This document shows positions 43,772 through 52,192 of a stretch of 62,459 nt of DNA, piece by piece. Source of the DNA: Sulfurimonas sp. (GTDB lineage Bacteria; Campylobacterota; Campylobacteria; Campylobacterales; Sulfurimonadaceae); NCBI GenBank assembly GCA_027063505.1, contig JAMORO010000076.1:1-62459 (forward strand). Direction: 5' to 3'. The position numbers were made by a program, and so were the translations under genes. The notes beneath the pieces are model-generated. The model saw nothing but the letters and a program-made list of their open reading frames with translations, made no database searches and was not told where the DNA came from. Numbering within the stretch: position 1 is the first letter of the stretch; the number at the start of each line of letters is the position of its first letter.

Positions 43772-46009
43772 ATGAGTACAACACTAATTGGCCAGATTGA
43801 TAGAATTCTTTTTGAAGATGAGGGCTTTTTTATAGCTGTTTTAAAGTCTGGTGAGAAGATTAGTGGGACTTACTACGAGAGTAGTGTTGAAAATATTAAA
43901 GGCTCGGCAATTACTCTTACCGGTTTTTGGGATGAGCATAAAAAACATGGGAAGACTTTCAAGTTTGAAACTCTCAAAGTCAACCAAAACGAACTCTTCT
44001 TCTTTTTAAATAAAATCATTAAAGGCTTTACAAAAAAACTCGCTGCAGACTTAATAGAGAAGTTTGGTCAAGAGGGTCTCATCGATATACTCGATAATGA
44101 TATCGAGAGACTATTAGAGTTTAGTGGTATAAAAGAGAAACGGCTTAAAAAGATACAAGCATCTTGGAAGCAGTTTCGTTCAATGAGACGACTTGGAGAG
44201 TTTCTATCTCCCTTTGATGTCTCTCCTGCACTTTTAACAACTATAGCAGGGGCTATGAAAGATGTAGATGAACCCTGCACAAAAATAAAAGATAATCCTT
44301 ACATACTTACAAATATAAACTCCATAGGTTTTAAACGTGCCGATGAACTAGCTTTAAAAATGGGGATAGAGAGAGAGGATGAGGGGCGTGTTAGTTCCGC
44401 TATGGATTATGTACTTCTTAACTACTGTGAGGCACAAGGAAACTCCTGTATTAGTAAAGAGGTACTCTTTGGTGGTTTAGATGAACTCTTGGCATTTAGT
44501 GGGAAACATAAGCTCTATGAAGCAGCCTTAGTGGAGCGAGTAGGGGAGGGAAGTATAGTGATTATGAAAAATAATCGTGTCTCACCTGCTAGACTCTATG
44601 ATGCGGAAAAATATCTGTATGATGAGTTTAAAACAAGAAGTAAACTAAGCAGTGGCGGTTTTGTAAAAAATTTAGATAGTTTTTTAGCAGACTCTTCACT
44701 TAAACTAGGCACACAGCAAAAAGAGGCAGTTGTAAAGATAAATGAGGGAGCTATGGTGCTTTTTCTTGTAGGGTATGCAGGAACAGGAAAGAGTACAACA
44801 AGTAAAACTATACTAGAAGTTCTAAATACTCGTTTTGATAAAAAAGAGATTATGACTTGTGCTCTGAGTGGTATAGCATCACAGCGAATCAGTGACACAA
44901 CAGGGTATGAATCAGCTACGATTCAATCCCTTCTACTCAAACATGAAAAGAGTGATAAGTTTCCTTATAGTGTCGTCTTGATAGATGAAGCTTCTATGAT
45001 AAACTCGGCACTCTTTGCAAGACTAATGGGAAAAATCTCTCGTAAGGCTATCATCATTATAGTTGGTGATGATGCACAACTTCCTCCTATTGGTGCTGGA
45101 AATGTGCTCTCGGATGCACTGACATTGGAACTGGCTCCTATTGTGAAACTAACACAGATCTATAGACAGAGTGAAGATCAAGCTATCACTCTTATAGCTA
45201 ATGAGATACGAAAAGGGGAAGTTCCTGAGTATAGAGCGAAGTATGATGACTTTGAGTTTATAGATGTAAGTATTCAAAACTACTACTCTCTGCGGAATCA
45301 ACTCTCTCAAAATGAGCTCAAAGATCTTCGAGAGGAGAACTCACAGCAGATAGTTGTAGAGATCATTCATCAAGTAGTTGCATCCATAGAGAAAGCTCGC
45401 TATAGACTAAAAAATAAGCAGATCAAAGAGTACCTTAACTACTTTCAAGTGATAACACCTATGAAAGGGGGAATTCTTGGGAGCACTAACTTAAATAAAG
45501 TTCTTCAAGAGTACTTCAACCCAAACCCAAAACAGTGTGTTAAACGGGGTGACTTAGAGTTTAGACTTATGGATAAAGTAGTACACACTAAAAATGAAAA
45601 TATGACAAGCTGGAGTGGTGATGGCTTTAAGATGGGTGAAGACTCAAACCAAAGACGTATCTTTAACGGTATGAGTGGACTCCTCTTTAAGATAGAAGAG
45701 GATGATGAGCAGGTTTTTGTTTTTTATCCAAATGAGGATGTTGTGGTGGTGTATGAGTATGAGGAGTTAAAATCGCACTTAATGCTCTCTTATGCTTTAA
45801 CTATTCATAAAGTGCAGGGAATGGAGTATGATATAGTAGTGATTCCTATGAGCTTTACTCACTTTATCATGCATAATACTAAGCTCATTTATACGGCTAT
45901 CACTCGTGCAAAACATCGCTGTATTTTAGTTGGTGAGGGTGGTGCTTTTGAGAGTGGTTGTAAAAAGTTTGAAGTAACACGGCGAGATACTGTACTATTG
46001 GAATTATAA
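43772..46009 (+). CDS. recD2: RecD2-type (exodeoxyribonuclease V alpha-like) DNA helicase
   Basis: 745 residues, RecD2 size, no RecB/RecC context. N-terminal OB-like domain (IGQIDRILFEDEGFFIAVL), then helix-hairpin-helix repeats (IEKFGQEGLIDIL and YILTNINSIGFKRADELA), Walker A GYAGTGKSTTSK near 334-345, Walker B VVLIDEASM, VGDDAQLPPIGAGN and the C-terminal LMLSYALTIHKVQGMEYD and YTAITRAKHRCILVGE. A 5'-3' SF1B helicase in DNA repair and recombination. The last 13 codons are followed, in the same frame, by a second diverged copy of the same tail. Confidence 0.88.
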   Translation: MSTTLIGQIDRILFEDEGFFIAVLKSGEKISGTYYESSVENIKGSAITLTGFWDEHKKHGKTFKFETLKVNQNELFFFLNKIIKGFTKKLAADLIEKFGQEGLIDILDNDIERLLEFSGIKEKRLKKIQASWKQFRSMRRLGEFLSPFDVSPALLTTIAGAMKDVDEPCTKIKDNPYILTNINSIGFKRADELALKMGIEREDEGRVSSAMDYVLLNYCEAQGNSCISKEVLFGGLDELLAFSGKHKLYEAALVERVGEGSIVIMKNNRVSPARLYDAEKYLYDEFKTRSKLSSGGFVKNLDSFLADSSLKLGTQQKEAVVKINEGAMVLFLVGYAGTGKSTTSKTILEVLNTRFDKKEIMTCALSGIASQRISDTTGYESATIQSLLLKHEKSDKFPYSVVLIDEASMINSALFARLMGKISRKAIIIIVGDDAQLPPIGAGNVLSDALTLELAPIVKLTQIYRQSEDQAITLIANEIRKGEVPEYRAKYDDFEFIDVSIQNYYSLRNQLSQNELKDLREENSQQIVVEIIHQVVASIEKARYRLKNKQIKEYLNYFQVITPMKGGILGSTNLNKVLQEYFNPNPKQCVKRGDLEFRLMDKVVHTKNENMTSWSGDGFKMGEDSNQRRIFNGMSGLLFKIEEDDEQVFVFYPNEDVVVVYEYEELKSHLMLSYALTIHKVQGMEYDIVVIPMSFTHFIMHNTKLIYTAITRAKHRCILVGEGGAFESGCKKFEVTRRDTVLLEL

Positions 46010-46060
46010 AGTTATAATGGACTAGAAGTACGAAGAGATACTGTTCTTTTAGAACTATAA
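46010..46060 (+). pseudogene. Diverged second copy of the recD2 3' end
   Basis: Directly after the recD2 TAA (46007-46009), in the same frame, the sequence reads SYNGLEVRRDTVLLEL then TAA (46058-46060). The gene's own tail reads FEVTRRDTVLLEL. Nine to ten aligned codons encode the same residues, yet at least six differ at silent positions (CGG CGA versus CGA AGA, GTA/GTT, CTA/CTT, TTG/TTA, TTA/CTA). That pattern fits a leftover from a diverged allele more than a recent slippage duplication. No ribosome site or start codon, so not a gene. Confidence 0.7.
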
Positions 46061-46075
46061 AAAAAGGGGTTATAT

Positions 46076-46741
46076 ATGATAAAAAATAGTGAGATTATTG
46101 AGGCATATAATTTTAGACATGCTTGTAAAATTTTTGATGCTGAAAAAAAGATAACACAAGAGAACTTTGAGACTATTTTAGAGAGTGGACGACTCTCTCC
46201 TAGCTCATTTGGGTTTGAGCCATGGAAGTTTTTAGTAGTACAAAACAGAGAGCTTAGAGAGAAGTTACAGAGTGTCACATGGGGAGCACAGGGAACACTC
46301 CCTACTGCAAGTCACTATGTCGTTATTTTAGCGCGTAAGCAAAAGTCTATGAAGTTTGATAGTAAGTACATCTCTCATATGATGTATGATGTGCATCATA
46401 TTCCAGAGGAGATGGCTGAGAAGAGAAGAACTTTTTATAAAACATTTCAAGAGAGTGACTTTAAACTTTTAGAGAGTAAGAGAGCTACTTTTGACTGGGC
46501 ATGTAAACAGACCTATATAGCCCTTGGTAACATGATGACAACAGCCGCAATGCTTGGTGTAGACTCTTGCCCTGTTGAGGGTTTTAAAGCTAAAGAACTT
46601 GAAGATATTATGGCTAAAGAGTTTGGTATAGATATGGAAGAGTTTGGTGTGAGTGTTATGGTTGCATTTGGATACAGAGTTGATGAACAGAAGCCAAAAA
46701 CTCGTCAAGCTGTTGAAGAGATTACAGCATGGTATGAGTAA
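46076..46741 (+). CDS. Nitroreductase-family NAD(P)H-dependent FMN oxidoreductase
   Basis: 221 residues. The FMN-binding N-terminus AYNFRHACKIFDAEKKI and ESGRLSPSSFGFEPWKFLVVQN are typical of NfsB/RdxA-like enzymes; DSCPVEGFKAKELEDIM and VMVAFGYRVDEQKPKTRQ are the C-terminal markers. A flavin-dependent reductase of nitro compounds or quinones. AAAAAGGGG ribosome site before ATG 46076. Related H. pylori enzymes are RdxA and FrxA. Confidence 0.88.
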   Translation: MIKNSEIIEAYNFRHACKIFDAEKKITQENFETILESGRLSPSSFGFEPWKFLVVQNRELREKLQSVTWGAQGTLPTASHYVVILARKQKSMKFDSKYISHMMYDVHHIPEEMAEKRRTFYKTFQESDFKLLESKRATFDWACKQTYIALGNMMTTAAMLGVDSCPVEGFKAKELEDIMAKEFGIDMEEFGVSVMVAFGYRVDEQKPKTRQAVEEITAWYE

Positions 46742-46764
46742 GAGGAGATAACTCCTCTTATCTA

Positions 46765-47280
46765 TTAAAACTGCTGTTTAGTGTTTTCTATCGCTTCTTG
46801 TAACTCTTTTGCTGTGCTAAGTGTATTTAATGTTGTGATAGTCCCATTGTTAATAGTAACAATGATGATTTTTTCTACTTCTGCATCTTTTCTAAATGGT
46901 GCTGCTTTTGTTTCATCATCAAGAATTAAAACAGTGTGTTTAAAATCTTTAAGTCCTGGCATGATAAACATACTTCTTACAAGTGATGGTGCAGCACTTA
47001 CATCTGCGATAAATTGTGTATGATTTTTTGCTAAGTAGTCTGCCTCTTTTGTTACAAAAAAGTCATTACAAGTATGTGCAACATCTTTACTAAATGCGAA
47101 AACAATTTTTTGAGTATCTGCTTTTATTGTGTGGGGTTTTTCAAACTGGTCATTGAGTGTGAGGTTTTGTAGTGTACCACCAAGCACTAGTTTAGGTTTT
47201 ACATCAATAGGCTCTTCACCTTTTGAACTACATCCAATTATACTCATCATTAGTAAAAACGCCATAAAAAATTTAATCAT
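46765..47280 (-). CDS. Lipoprotein with thioredoxin-like fold, unknown function
   Basis: 171 residues with a lipoprotein signal peptide: hydrophobic MIKFFMAFLLMMS then lipobox IIGC, cysteine 17. The mature part starts with a charged linker and resembles a thioredoxin or AhpC-like fold: TLNDQFEKPHTI, KIVFAFSKDVAHTC, TVLILDDETKAAPFR. A single cysteine (HTCND) remains near where a redox site would be, so activity is uncertain. It should be anchored in the inner or outer membrane facing the periplasm. Alone on the minus strand, convergent with the nitroreductase gene. Confidence 0.6.
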   Translation of the reverse strand: MIKFFMAFLLMMSIIGCSSKGEEPIDVKPKLVLGGTLQNLTLNDQFEKPHTIKADTQKIVFAFSKDVAHTCNDFFVTKEADYLAKNHTQFIADVSAAPSLVRSMFIMPGLKDFKHTVLILDDETKAAPFRKDAEVEKIIIVTINNGTITTLNTLSTAKELQEAIENTKQQF

Positions 47281-47384
47281 TTTTTCTCCTTAAAATTTGG
47301 CAGTATCATACTCAAATTGTGTTGAGAATAGTGTTACATATGGATTTAGCAGGGAAGATTAATAATATATAAAGAAGTGAGCGG

Positions 47385-47390
47385 TAAAAT
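47385..47390 (+). promoter_or_regulatory. -10 box for the parvulin gene
   Basis: TAAAAT in GCGGTAAAATTAG, 29 bases before ATG 47420; ribosome site AAGGAAG lies between. One mismatch to consensus. Confidence 0.4.
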
Positions 47391-47419
47391 TAGACTATTA
47401 AAACATAAGGAAGTCAATT

Positions 47420-47698
47420 ATGGCATGGGCAACAGCAAGACATATACTAGTAGATAGTGAAGCAAAATGTAACGATTTAAAAACAGAGATAGAAAATGGT
47501 ACAAAGTTTGAAGATGCTGCAAAAGCAAACTCTTCATGTCCTTCATCTGCACAGGGTGGAGACTTAGGTAAGTTTGGTCCAGGTCAGATGGTACCTGAGT
47601 TTGATAAAGCTGTTTTTAGTGGTGATGTTGGTGTAGTTTATGGACCGATTAAAACACAGTTTGGTTACCACCTACTCGAGGTTACTGGGAGAGGATAA
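47420..47698 (+). CDS. Parvulin-type peptidyl-prolyl isomerase, cytoplasmic PpiC-like
   Basis: 92 residues, a free-standing parvulin without signal peptide. Family markers: ATARHILVDSEAKC, NSSCPSSAQGGDLGKFGPGQMVPEFDKAVF and the final TQFGYHLLEVTGR. Catalyses proline cis/trans isomerisation. The 3' end overlaps convergent miaA by 17 bases. Confidence 0.92.
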   Translation: MAWATARHILVDSEAKCNDLKTEIENGTKFEDAAKANSSCPSSAQGGDLGKFGPGQMVPEFDKAVFSGDVGVVYGPIKTQFGYHLLEVTGRG

Positions 47699-48569
47699 TC
47701 TCTTCAAGCTCCTCTAGTGGAGCAGATACAATATCTGAAAACTGTGTACGGTTAAAGGTCTGCTGACGTTTAGCAAGTTGTGCAGTGTGAATGGAGATAA
47801 GTTCAAGCATCTCCTCTTTTTCAACCTTTCCATCAAGATACTCTAAAACTTCAACAATCCCAATACTACTCATAGCATTTGGTAGTCGAGTGTACTTCTG
47901 CTCTAGGTAACAGACTTCATCTATGAGTCCCATTGCAAGCATCTTCTCTGTTCGTTGTGCAATTCTCTCTCTCAGTATATCTCGTGAGACATCTATGTTG
48001 TAAATACTAAGGTCCTCTATAATAGGTTTTGGAGGATTATCTCTAAACCACTCGGATGGCGTTTTATCTGAAGCTTCATAGATAAGCATCGCTTTTTCTA
48101 TCCTATAACTATCATTCTTGTCTATATTTTGCATATAAACGCTATCTTTTTCTAGGAGCATCTCATAACATCTGTTAAGATTTTTTAGTTTTTGAGTAAC
48201 ACTTTTTTCTATCTCTTGTGTGATTTTTGGAAGTTTTGAAAGTCCTTGCATAAGTGACTTTAAGTAAAATGATGTACCCCCAACGATAACAAGATTTTTC
48301 CCATCCTCTTTACACTTTTGAACTACATTTCTATAGAGATCTATAAAAATATCGACACTGAAATACTCATCAGGATATATCTCATCTATACCAAAATGCT
48401 TTACAGCAGCTAACTCTGTTCTACTTGGTTTAGCTGAGACTATATCTATCTCTTTGTAGATACTCAGAGAGTCTATAGAGAGGATATAAGCATTCGTTTT
48501 TATAGCTATCTTTATAGCTAAATCACTCTTTCCAGAGGCAGTTGGCCCAATAATGGCAAGTTGTTTCAT
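47682..48569 (-). CDS. miaA: tRNA dimethylallyltransferase
   Basis: 295 residues from ATG 48569, chosen because AAAGAGG lies just upstream and the P-loop then sits at the normal place (MKQLAIIGPTASGKSD); an in-frame ATG at 48623 would add 18 non-conserved residues. Further motifs: ILSIDSLSIYKEIDI, VSAKPSRTE and IVVGGTSFYLKSL. Adds an isopentenyl group to A37 of tRNAs that read UNN codons. Follows the 130-residue conserved gene after 16 bases. Confidence 0.93.
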   Translation of the reverse strand: MKQLAIIGPTASGKSDLAIKIAIKTNAYILSIDSLSIYKEIDIVSAKPSRTELAAVKHFGIDEIYPDEYFSVDIFIDLYRNVVQKCKEDGKNLVIVGGTSFYLKSLMQGLSKLPKITQEIEKSVTQKLKNLNRCYEMLLEKDSVYMQNIDKNDSYRIEKAMLIYEASDKTPSEWFRDNPPKPIIEDLSIYNIDVSRDILRERIAQRTEKMLAMGLIDEVCYLEQKYTRLPNAMSSIGIVEVLEYLDGKVEKEEMLELISIHTAQLAKRQQTFNRTQFSDIVSAPLEELEEIILSQ

Positions 48570-48585
48570 AGTACCTCTTTCTTTT

Positions 48586-48978
48586 TTATTTCTTCTCAAA
48601 ATGAGCAAAAGCACCTTCAACACTTAAAACAGTTCTATAACGAGTTTTTGTTAAGCGGACATGTTTTGTCTCTATGTCACAGACGGCTATACGAAAGTTT
48701 GCTCCCATCATTGGTTCTACTATACAGATGATTTTGTCTTCAACCTGTCTTGTGGCATGAATATCCCCTTGCAGATTAAAGAAGAAGTATTTAGGGTAAC
48801 TCAGAGGTGTAATCTCGACAATATTAACACTCTCTCTCTGCTCTAGTGTCTGTGCGACAAGTGAAGCATCTTCAAAGTTATCAAACTGCACACACCAATC
48901 ATCAAAGACCTTGTTGAAGTGCATTAACTCTTCATCTAAAAAACCACCAGCAGGTGACTGTAATGCAAATATACTCAT
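48586..48978 (-). CDS. Conserved hypothetical protein upstream of miaA
   Basis: 130 residues, no recognised family. No signal peptide or membrane segment. The N-terminus FALQSPAGGFLDEELMHFNKVFDDW and the beta-rich C-terminal half (DKIICIVEPMMGANFRIAVCD) suggest a small soluble alpha/beta protein. It has a possible TACAAT -10 (minus strand, 49014-49019) and is probably co-transcribed with miaA. No function can be stated. Confidence 0.6.
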   Translation of the reverse strand: MSIFALQSPAGGFLDEELMHFNKVFDDWCVQFDNFEDASLVAQTLEQRESVNIVEITPLSYPKYFFFNLQGDIHATRQVEDKIICIVEPMMGANFRIAVCDIETKHVRLTKTRYRTVLSVEGAFAHFEKK

Positions 48979-49073
48979 TAAAAATCCTCAATCTTTTGTC
49001 TATATTTATCTGAATTGTACCATAGCTACTCTATTGCTTTGTCTAAAAAAACATACTTTAAAGCACTTTTAGG

Positions 49074-49079
49074 TAAAAT
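49074..49079 (+). promoter_or_regulatory. -10 box for the prenyltransferase gene
   Basis: TAAAAT in TTTTAGGTAAAATAGC. A start of transcription around 49086 fits the TTG start at 49113 better than the ATG at 49095. Confidence 0.4.
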
Positions 49080-49112
49080 AGCTCTTATTTACATATGAAG
49101 AGGAGTGTGCGC

Positions 49113-49973
49113 TTGCAAAGAGTCATACAAAAAGCAAAAGATTTTAATGAGTTGGTGATGTTTGAACACTCTATCTTCTCACTACCATTTATTTTTATAG
49201 CTATGGTTGTAGCAGCTGATGGTTGGTTTGGGTTTTGGTTACTTATACTTGGAGCATTGGCTGCACTCTCTGCTCGTAACTTTGCAATGGGTGTAAACCG
49301 TTATGCGGATCGTGATGTTGATGCTGCAAATCCTCGTACACAGAACAGACCAAATGTAGATGGTAGACTTGACGCTTCGAGTATGCTCATCTTCATAGGG
49401 GTAAACGCTTTTATCTTTATTGTTGTTGCCTATATGATAAACTCATTAGCATTTGGACTCTCCATTCCTATACTTTTTGTACTTGGTTCATACTCCTACT
49501 TTAAACGTTTCTCTTCGATGGCACACATTATCTTAGGCATCTCTCTTGGACTTGCTCCTATAGCCGGTGTTATTGCCGTAAATGCTACTATACCTATCTG
49601 GTCAGTTCTGCTCTCCCTTGGTGTGATGTTTTGGGTGGCTGGATTTGATTTACTTTATTCGCTACAAGATATTGACTTTGATAAAGAGAAGGGTCTACAC
49701 TCTATCCCTTCTATCTATGGTGCTAAAGCGACACTCTTTATCTCTGCACTTTTTCATGCTTTAGCCGTACTCTTTTGGCTCCTTTTTGTATGGGCGGCGG
49801 CTCTTGGTACTTTTGCTTTTATTGCAGCTGTTGGGAGTGGGTTAGTGTTGGCTTATGAGCAGAAGCTTGTTCGTAAGGACTTTACACAGATTGACCGTGC
49901 ATTCTTTACTGTTAATGGCTATCTTGGAGTAGCGTTTTTTGTTCTCATCATCTTAGATAAGGTTTTTGCATGA
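49113..49973 (+). CDS. mqnP: UbiA-type prenyltransferase of menaquinone synthesis (MqnP-like)
   Basis: 286 residues from TTG 49113, which has AGGAG 7 bases upstream; the in-frame ATG at 49095 lacks a site. About nine membrane helices. First Asp-rich motif NRYADRDVDAANPRTQNRP and second LLYSLQDIDFDKEKG bind the prenyl diphosphate through magnesium. Campylobacterota make menaquinone by the futalosine route, where this family (MqnP) prenylates the naphthoate precursor; hence MqnP rather than ubiquinone UbiA. Overlaps the next gene by 4 bases. Confidence 0.8.
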   Translation: MQRVIQKAKDFNELVMFEHSIFSLPFIFIAMVVAADGWFGFWLLILGALAALSARNFAMGVNRYADRDVDAANPRTQNRPNVDGRLDASSMLIFIGVNAFIFIVVAYMINSLAFGLSIPILFVLGSYSYFKRFSSMAHIILGISLGLAPIAGVIAVNATIPIWSVLLSLGVMFWVAGFDLLYSLQDIDFDKEKGLHSIPSIYGAKATLFISALFHALAVLFWLLFVWAAALGTFAFIAAVGSGLVLAYEQKLVRKDFTQIDRAFFTVNGYLGVAFFVLIILDKVFA

Positions 49974-50491
49974 GTATACCTCGTTTAGTTCCTGCACCTA
50001 TTAGTCTCTGTTTTAGTGAGGCTACTTTAGATAAAGAGTCATATGAGAGAGAGTACCAGAGTCTCAGTGAGTCTGATGAAGACCCAATAAGCCAATGGCT
50101 TAAACTTGCAAAGGCAAAAGGAGATACTCGCGATACAGATCAAGTTCTTTTACAGCTTGTAGTAGAGCTTCATAGAAAGATAGACTCTTTAGAGATGTTT
50201 TTAAAAGATGAGGTGCCTGTTCGCCTTTCGCTAACTTGTGAGTCAAAGATAAACGCTGTAGGGTTTGAGCATTTTCAGATAGAAGCTCCCATCTTTGAAG
50301 TAGGTAAACGCTACTATGGTCGTATAGAGATGCCTGTTTATCCTAAACGGGATGTAGGTGTTTTCTTTGAAGCACAGAGTGAAAACCTTGCAAAGATTGT
50401 AAAGATGCATGAACGTGACGAAAAAGAGTGGAATGCTTACATGACTGCGAGAGAGCGAGTCTTAATCCGAGAAGCAAGAGAGAAAAAATGA
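49970..50491 (+). CDS. Conserved protein with possible degenerate PilZ-like domain
   Basis: 173 residues, soluble. Residues about 70-173 resemble atypical PilZ-type domains: VRLSLTCESKINAVGFEHF, YYGRIEMPVYPKRDVGVFFEA, then a helix KIVKMHERDEKEWNAYMTARERVLIREAREKK (quoted as a guide only in part). The c-di-GMP motif RxxxR is not obvious, so binding is doubtful. Flanked by mqnP and a membrane coiled-coil gene, overlapping both by 4 bases, and upstream of ftsW-murG. Confidence 0.5.
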   Translation: MSIPRLVPAPISLCFSEATLDKESYEREYQSLSESDEDPISQWLKLAKAKGDTRDTDQVLLQLVVELHRKIDSLEMFLKDEVPVRLSLTCESKINAVGFEHFQIEAPIFEVGKRYYGRIEMPVYPKRDVGVFFEAQSENLAKIVKMHERDEKEWNAYMTARERVLIREAREKK

Positions 50492-51009
50492 TGAATATAG
50501 AAGAGTTTCATATTGAGTATATTGTAGTTGCTATGGCGGGTATTATTCTCTATTTGCTCTATTATGTCTACTCAAAAGATTCACAGTACTCTAAAAATAT
50601 TCGCTCCGTAGCTTCTGTTGTAGAGGAGCTAAACCGTGAACTTTTTTATCTTAAAAAGAACCTGAGCGAGACACAGGGAAGTATAAAAGAGAACTCTCAA
50701 CGTATGAATGATGAAGCGATTTATGAAGAGATAGAGCGTAGTGTTTATGATATGGTACAGCCTCTCTCTTTAGGACTCAAACAACTTCAAGATAACATAA
50801 ACGCTATTGATGTTGAGATAGGAAATCGCATAACACAGCTAGAGAGTGGTGTGAAACAGATAAGTATTCCTACCTCTGTTCATGGGAATGATGATGAGAA
50901 AATTCTTTCACTCTTCAAGCAGGGTGTTTCCCTTGAGACTATCTCTAAAGAGTTACATATCTCTCAGCCAGAAGTTGAGTTCGTTTTAAAAATAAACAAG
51001 ATAAAGTAG
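50488..51009 (+). CDS. Membrane-anchored coiled-coil protein with C-terminal helix-turn-helix-like motif
   Basis: 173 residues from ATG 50488, overlapping the previous stop. A single membrane segment (residues ~10-27, IVVAMAGIILYLLYYVY) is followed by a helical coiled-coil region (ELNRELFYLKKNLSE onward). The end, LFKQGVSLETISKELHISQPEVEFVLKI, reads as a helix-turn-helix-like motif, as in DUF6115/DUF2802-type proteins. It could be a cell-envelope or flagella-linked protein; placed before ftsW and murG. Function unknown. Confidence 0.55.
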   Translation: MMNIEEFHIEYIVVAMAGIILYLLYYVYSKDSQYSKNIRSVASVVEELNRELFYLKKNLSETQGSIKENSQRMNDEAIYEEIERSVYDMVQPLSLGLKQLQDNINAIDVEIGNRITQLESGVKQISIPTSVHGNDDEKILSLFKQGVSLETISKELHISQPEVEFVLKINKIK

Positions 51010-51013
51010 GCGA

Positions 51014-52192
51014 ATGTACGCAGATAGAAAACTCTTCACATTAGTGAGTATTTTGATTATGACAAGTGTGGTACTCTCCTATACACTTGCACCCTATACA
51101 ACACTTCTTTTTAATGTAAACGAGTTTCACTTTGCAATTCGTCAGAGTGTTTTTGCTGTTCTTGGTATAAGTATTATTTTTGGACTCTCACGGCTTAACC
51201 CAGATGTTTGGCTTGGGCGTGTTGGCTTTACTCTCTTTTTTGGTTCTCTTATCTTGATGATAGCTATGCCTTTTCTTCCTGAGAGTTTGGTGTCAGCTGT
51301 TGGTGGTGCAAAACGCTGGATTAAAGTTGCTGGCTTTTCTTTAGCCCCTGTCGAGTTCTTTAAAGTAGGGTTTATCTACTTTCTTGCTTGGAGTTTTTCT
51401 CGTAAACTAGGACATCATGATGGTATGGGACTTAGTAGTGAGTTTAAACGTTTTGCACCCTATGGAGTTATCTTTTTAGGTGCTATGTTTATCATAGCAT
51501 TTTTACAAAAAGATCTGGGTCAAGTTGTTGTTTTAGGCTTAACTCTACTTGTGATGCTCTCTTTTGCTGGAAGTAGTTTTCGCTTTTTCTTAAGTATATT
51601 TGGTGTTGTATTTGCAGCTATCATTATCTTTATATTTACAGCAGAACATAGGATTATACGTATAAAATCATGGTGGGCACTCGCTCAAAATAGTGTCTTA
51701 GAGATTCTTCCCGCTTCTATAGCTGACAAACTAAGAGTACCCGTTGAGGTTGAACCCTATCAGATAGGTCACTCTTTAAACGCCATTCATAATGGTGGTT
51801 TATTTGGAGTGGGTATTGGGAATGGTACCTTTAAACTTGGTTTCTTATCTGAAGTACATACTGACTTTGTATTAGCTGGACTCGCTGAAGAGTTTGGTTT
51901 TATGGGTGTACTTTTTGTTGTTGTGATTTTTTTATGGATGTTGCAACGTATCTTCAAGGTGGCCAACCGTTCACACTCAAAACGAGTCTATCTTTTTAGT
52001 ATAGGTATAGGACTTATCCTCTCTTTTGCTTTTATGGTAAATGCTTATGGGATAAGCGGAATAACCCCTATTAAAGGGATAAGTGTTCCTTTCCTCTCTT
52101 ATGGAGGTTCTGCAATGCTCGGAGCAGCATTTGGAGTGGGAATGGTGCTTATGGCATCAAATAAAGTCGATATGGATGGAAAACAGAAATGA
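51014..52192 (+). CDS. ftsW: FtsW/RodA/SpoVE-family peptidoglycan glycosyltransferase
   Basis: 392 residues, ten helices expected. SEDS signatures: VGGAKRWIKVAGFSLAPVEFFKVGFIYFLA, LQKDLGQVVVLG (catalytic Asp region) and HTDFVLAGLAEEFGFMG, then SVPFLSYGGSAML. Named FtsW rather than RodA because it directly precedes murG, as in division clusters. Polymerises lipid II at the septum. Its stop overlaps murG. Confidence 0.87.
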   Translation: MYADRKLFTLVSILIMTSVVLSYTLAPYTTLLFNVNEFHFAIRQSVFAVLGISIIFGLSRLNPDVWLGRVGFTLFFGSLILMIAMPFLPESLVSAVGGAKRWIKVAGFSLAPVEFFKVGFIYFLAWSFSRKLGHHDGMGLSSEFKRFAPYGVIFLGAMFIIAFLQKDLGQVVVLGLTLLVMLSFAGSSFRFFLSIFGVVFAAIIIFIFTAEHRIIRIKSWWALAQNSVLEILPASIADKLRVPVEVEPYQIGHSLNAIHNGGLFGVGIGNGTFKLGFLSEVHTDFVLAGLAEEFGFMGVLFVVVIFLWMLQRIFKVANRSHSKRVYLFSIGIGLILSFAFMVNAYGISGITPIKGISVPFLSYGGSAMLGAAFGVGMVLMASNKVDMDGKQK

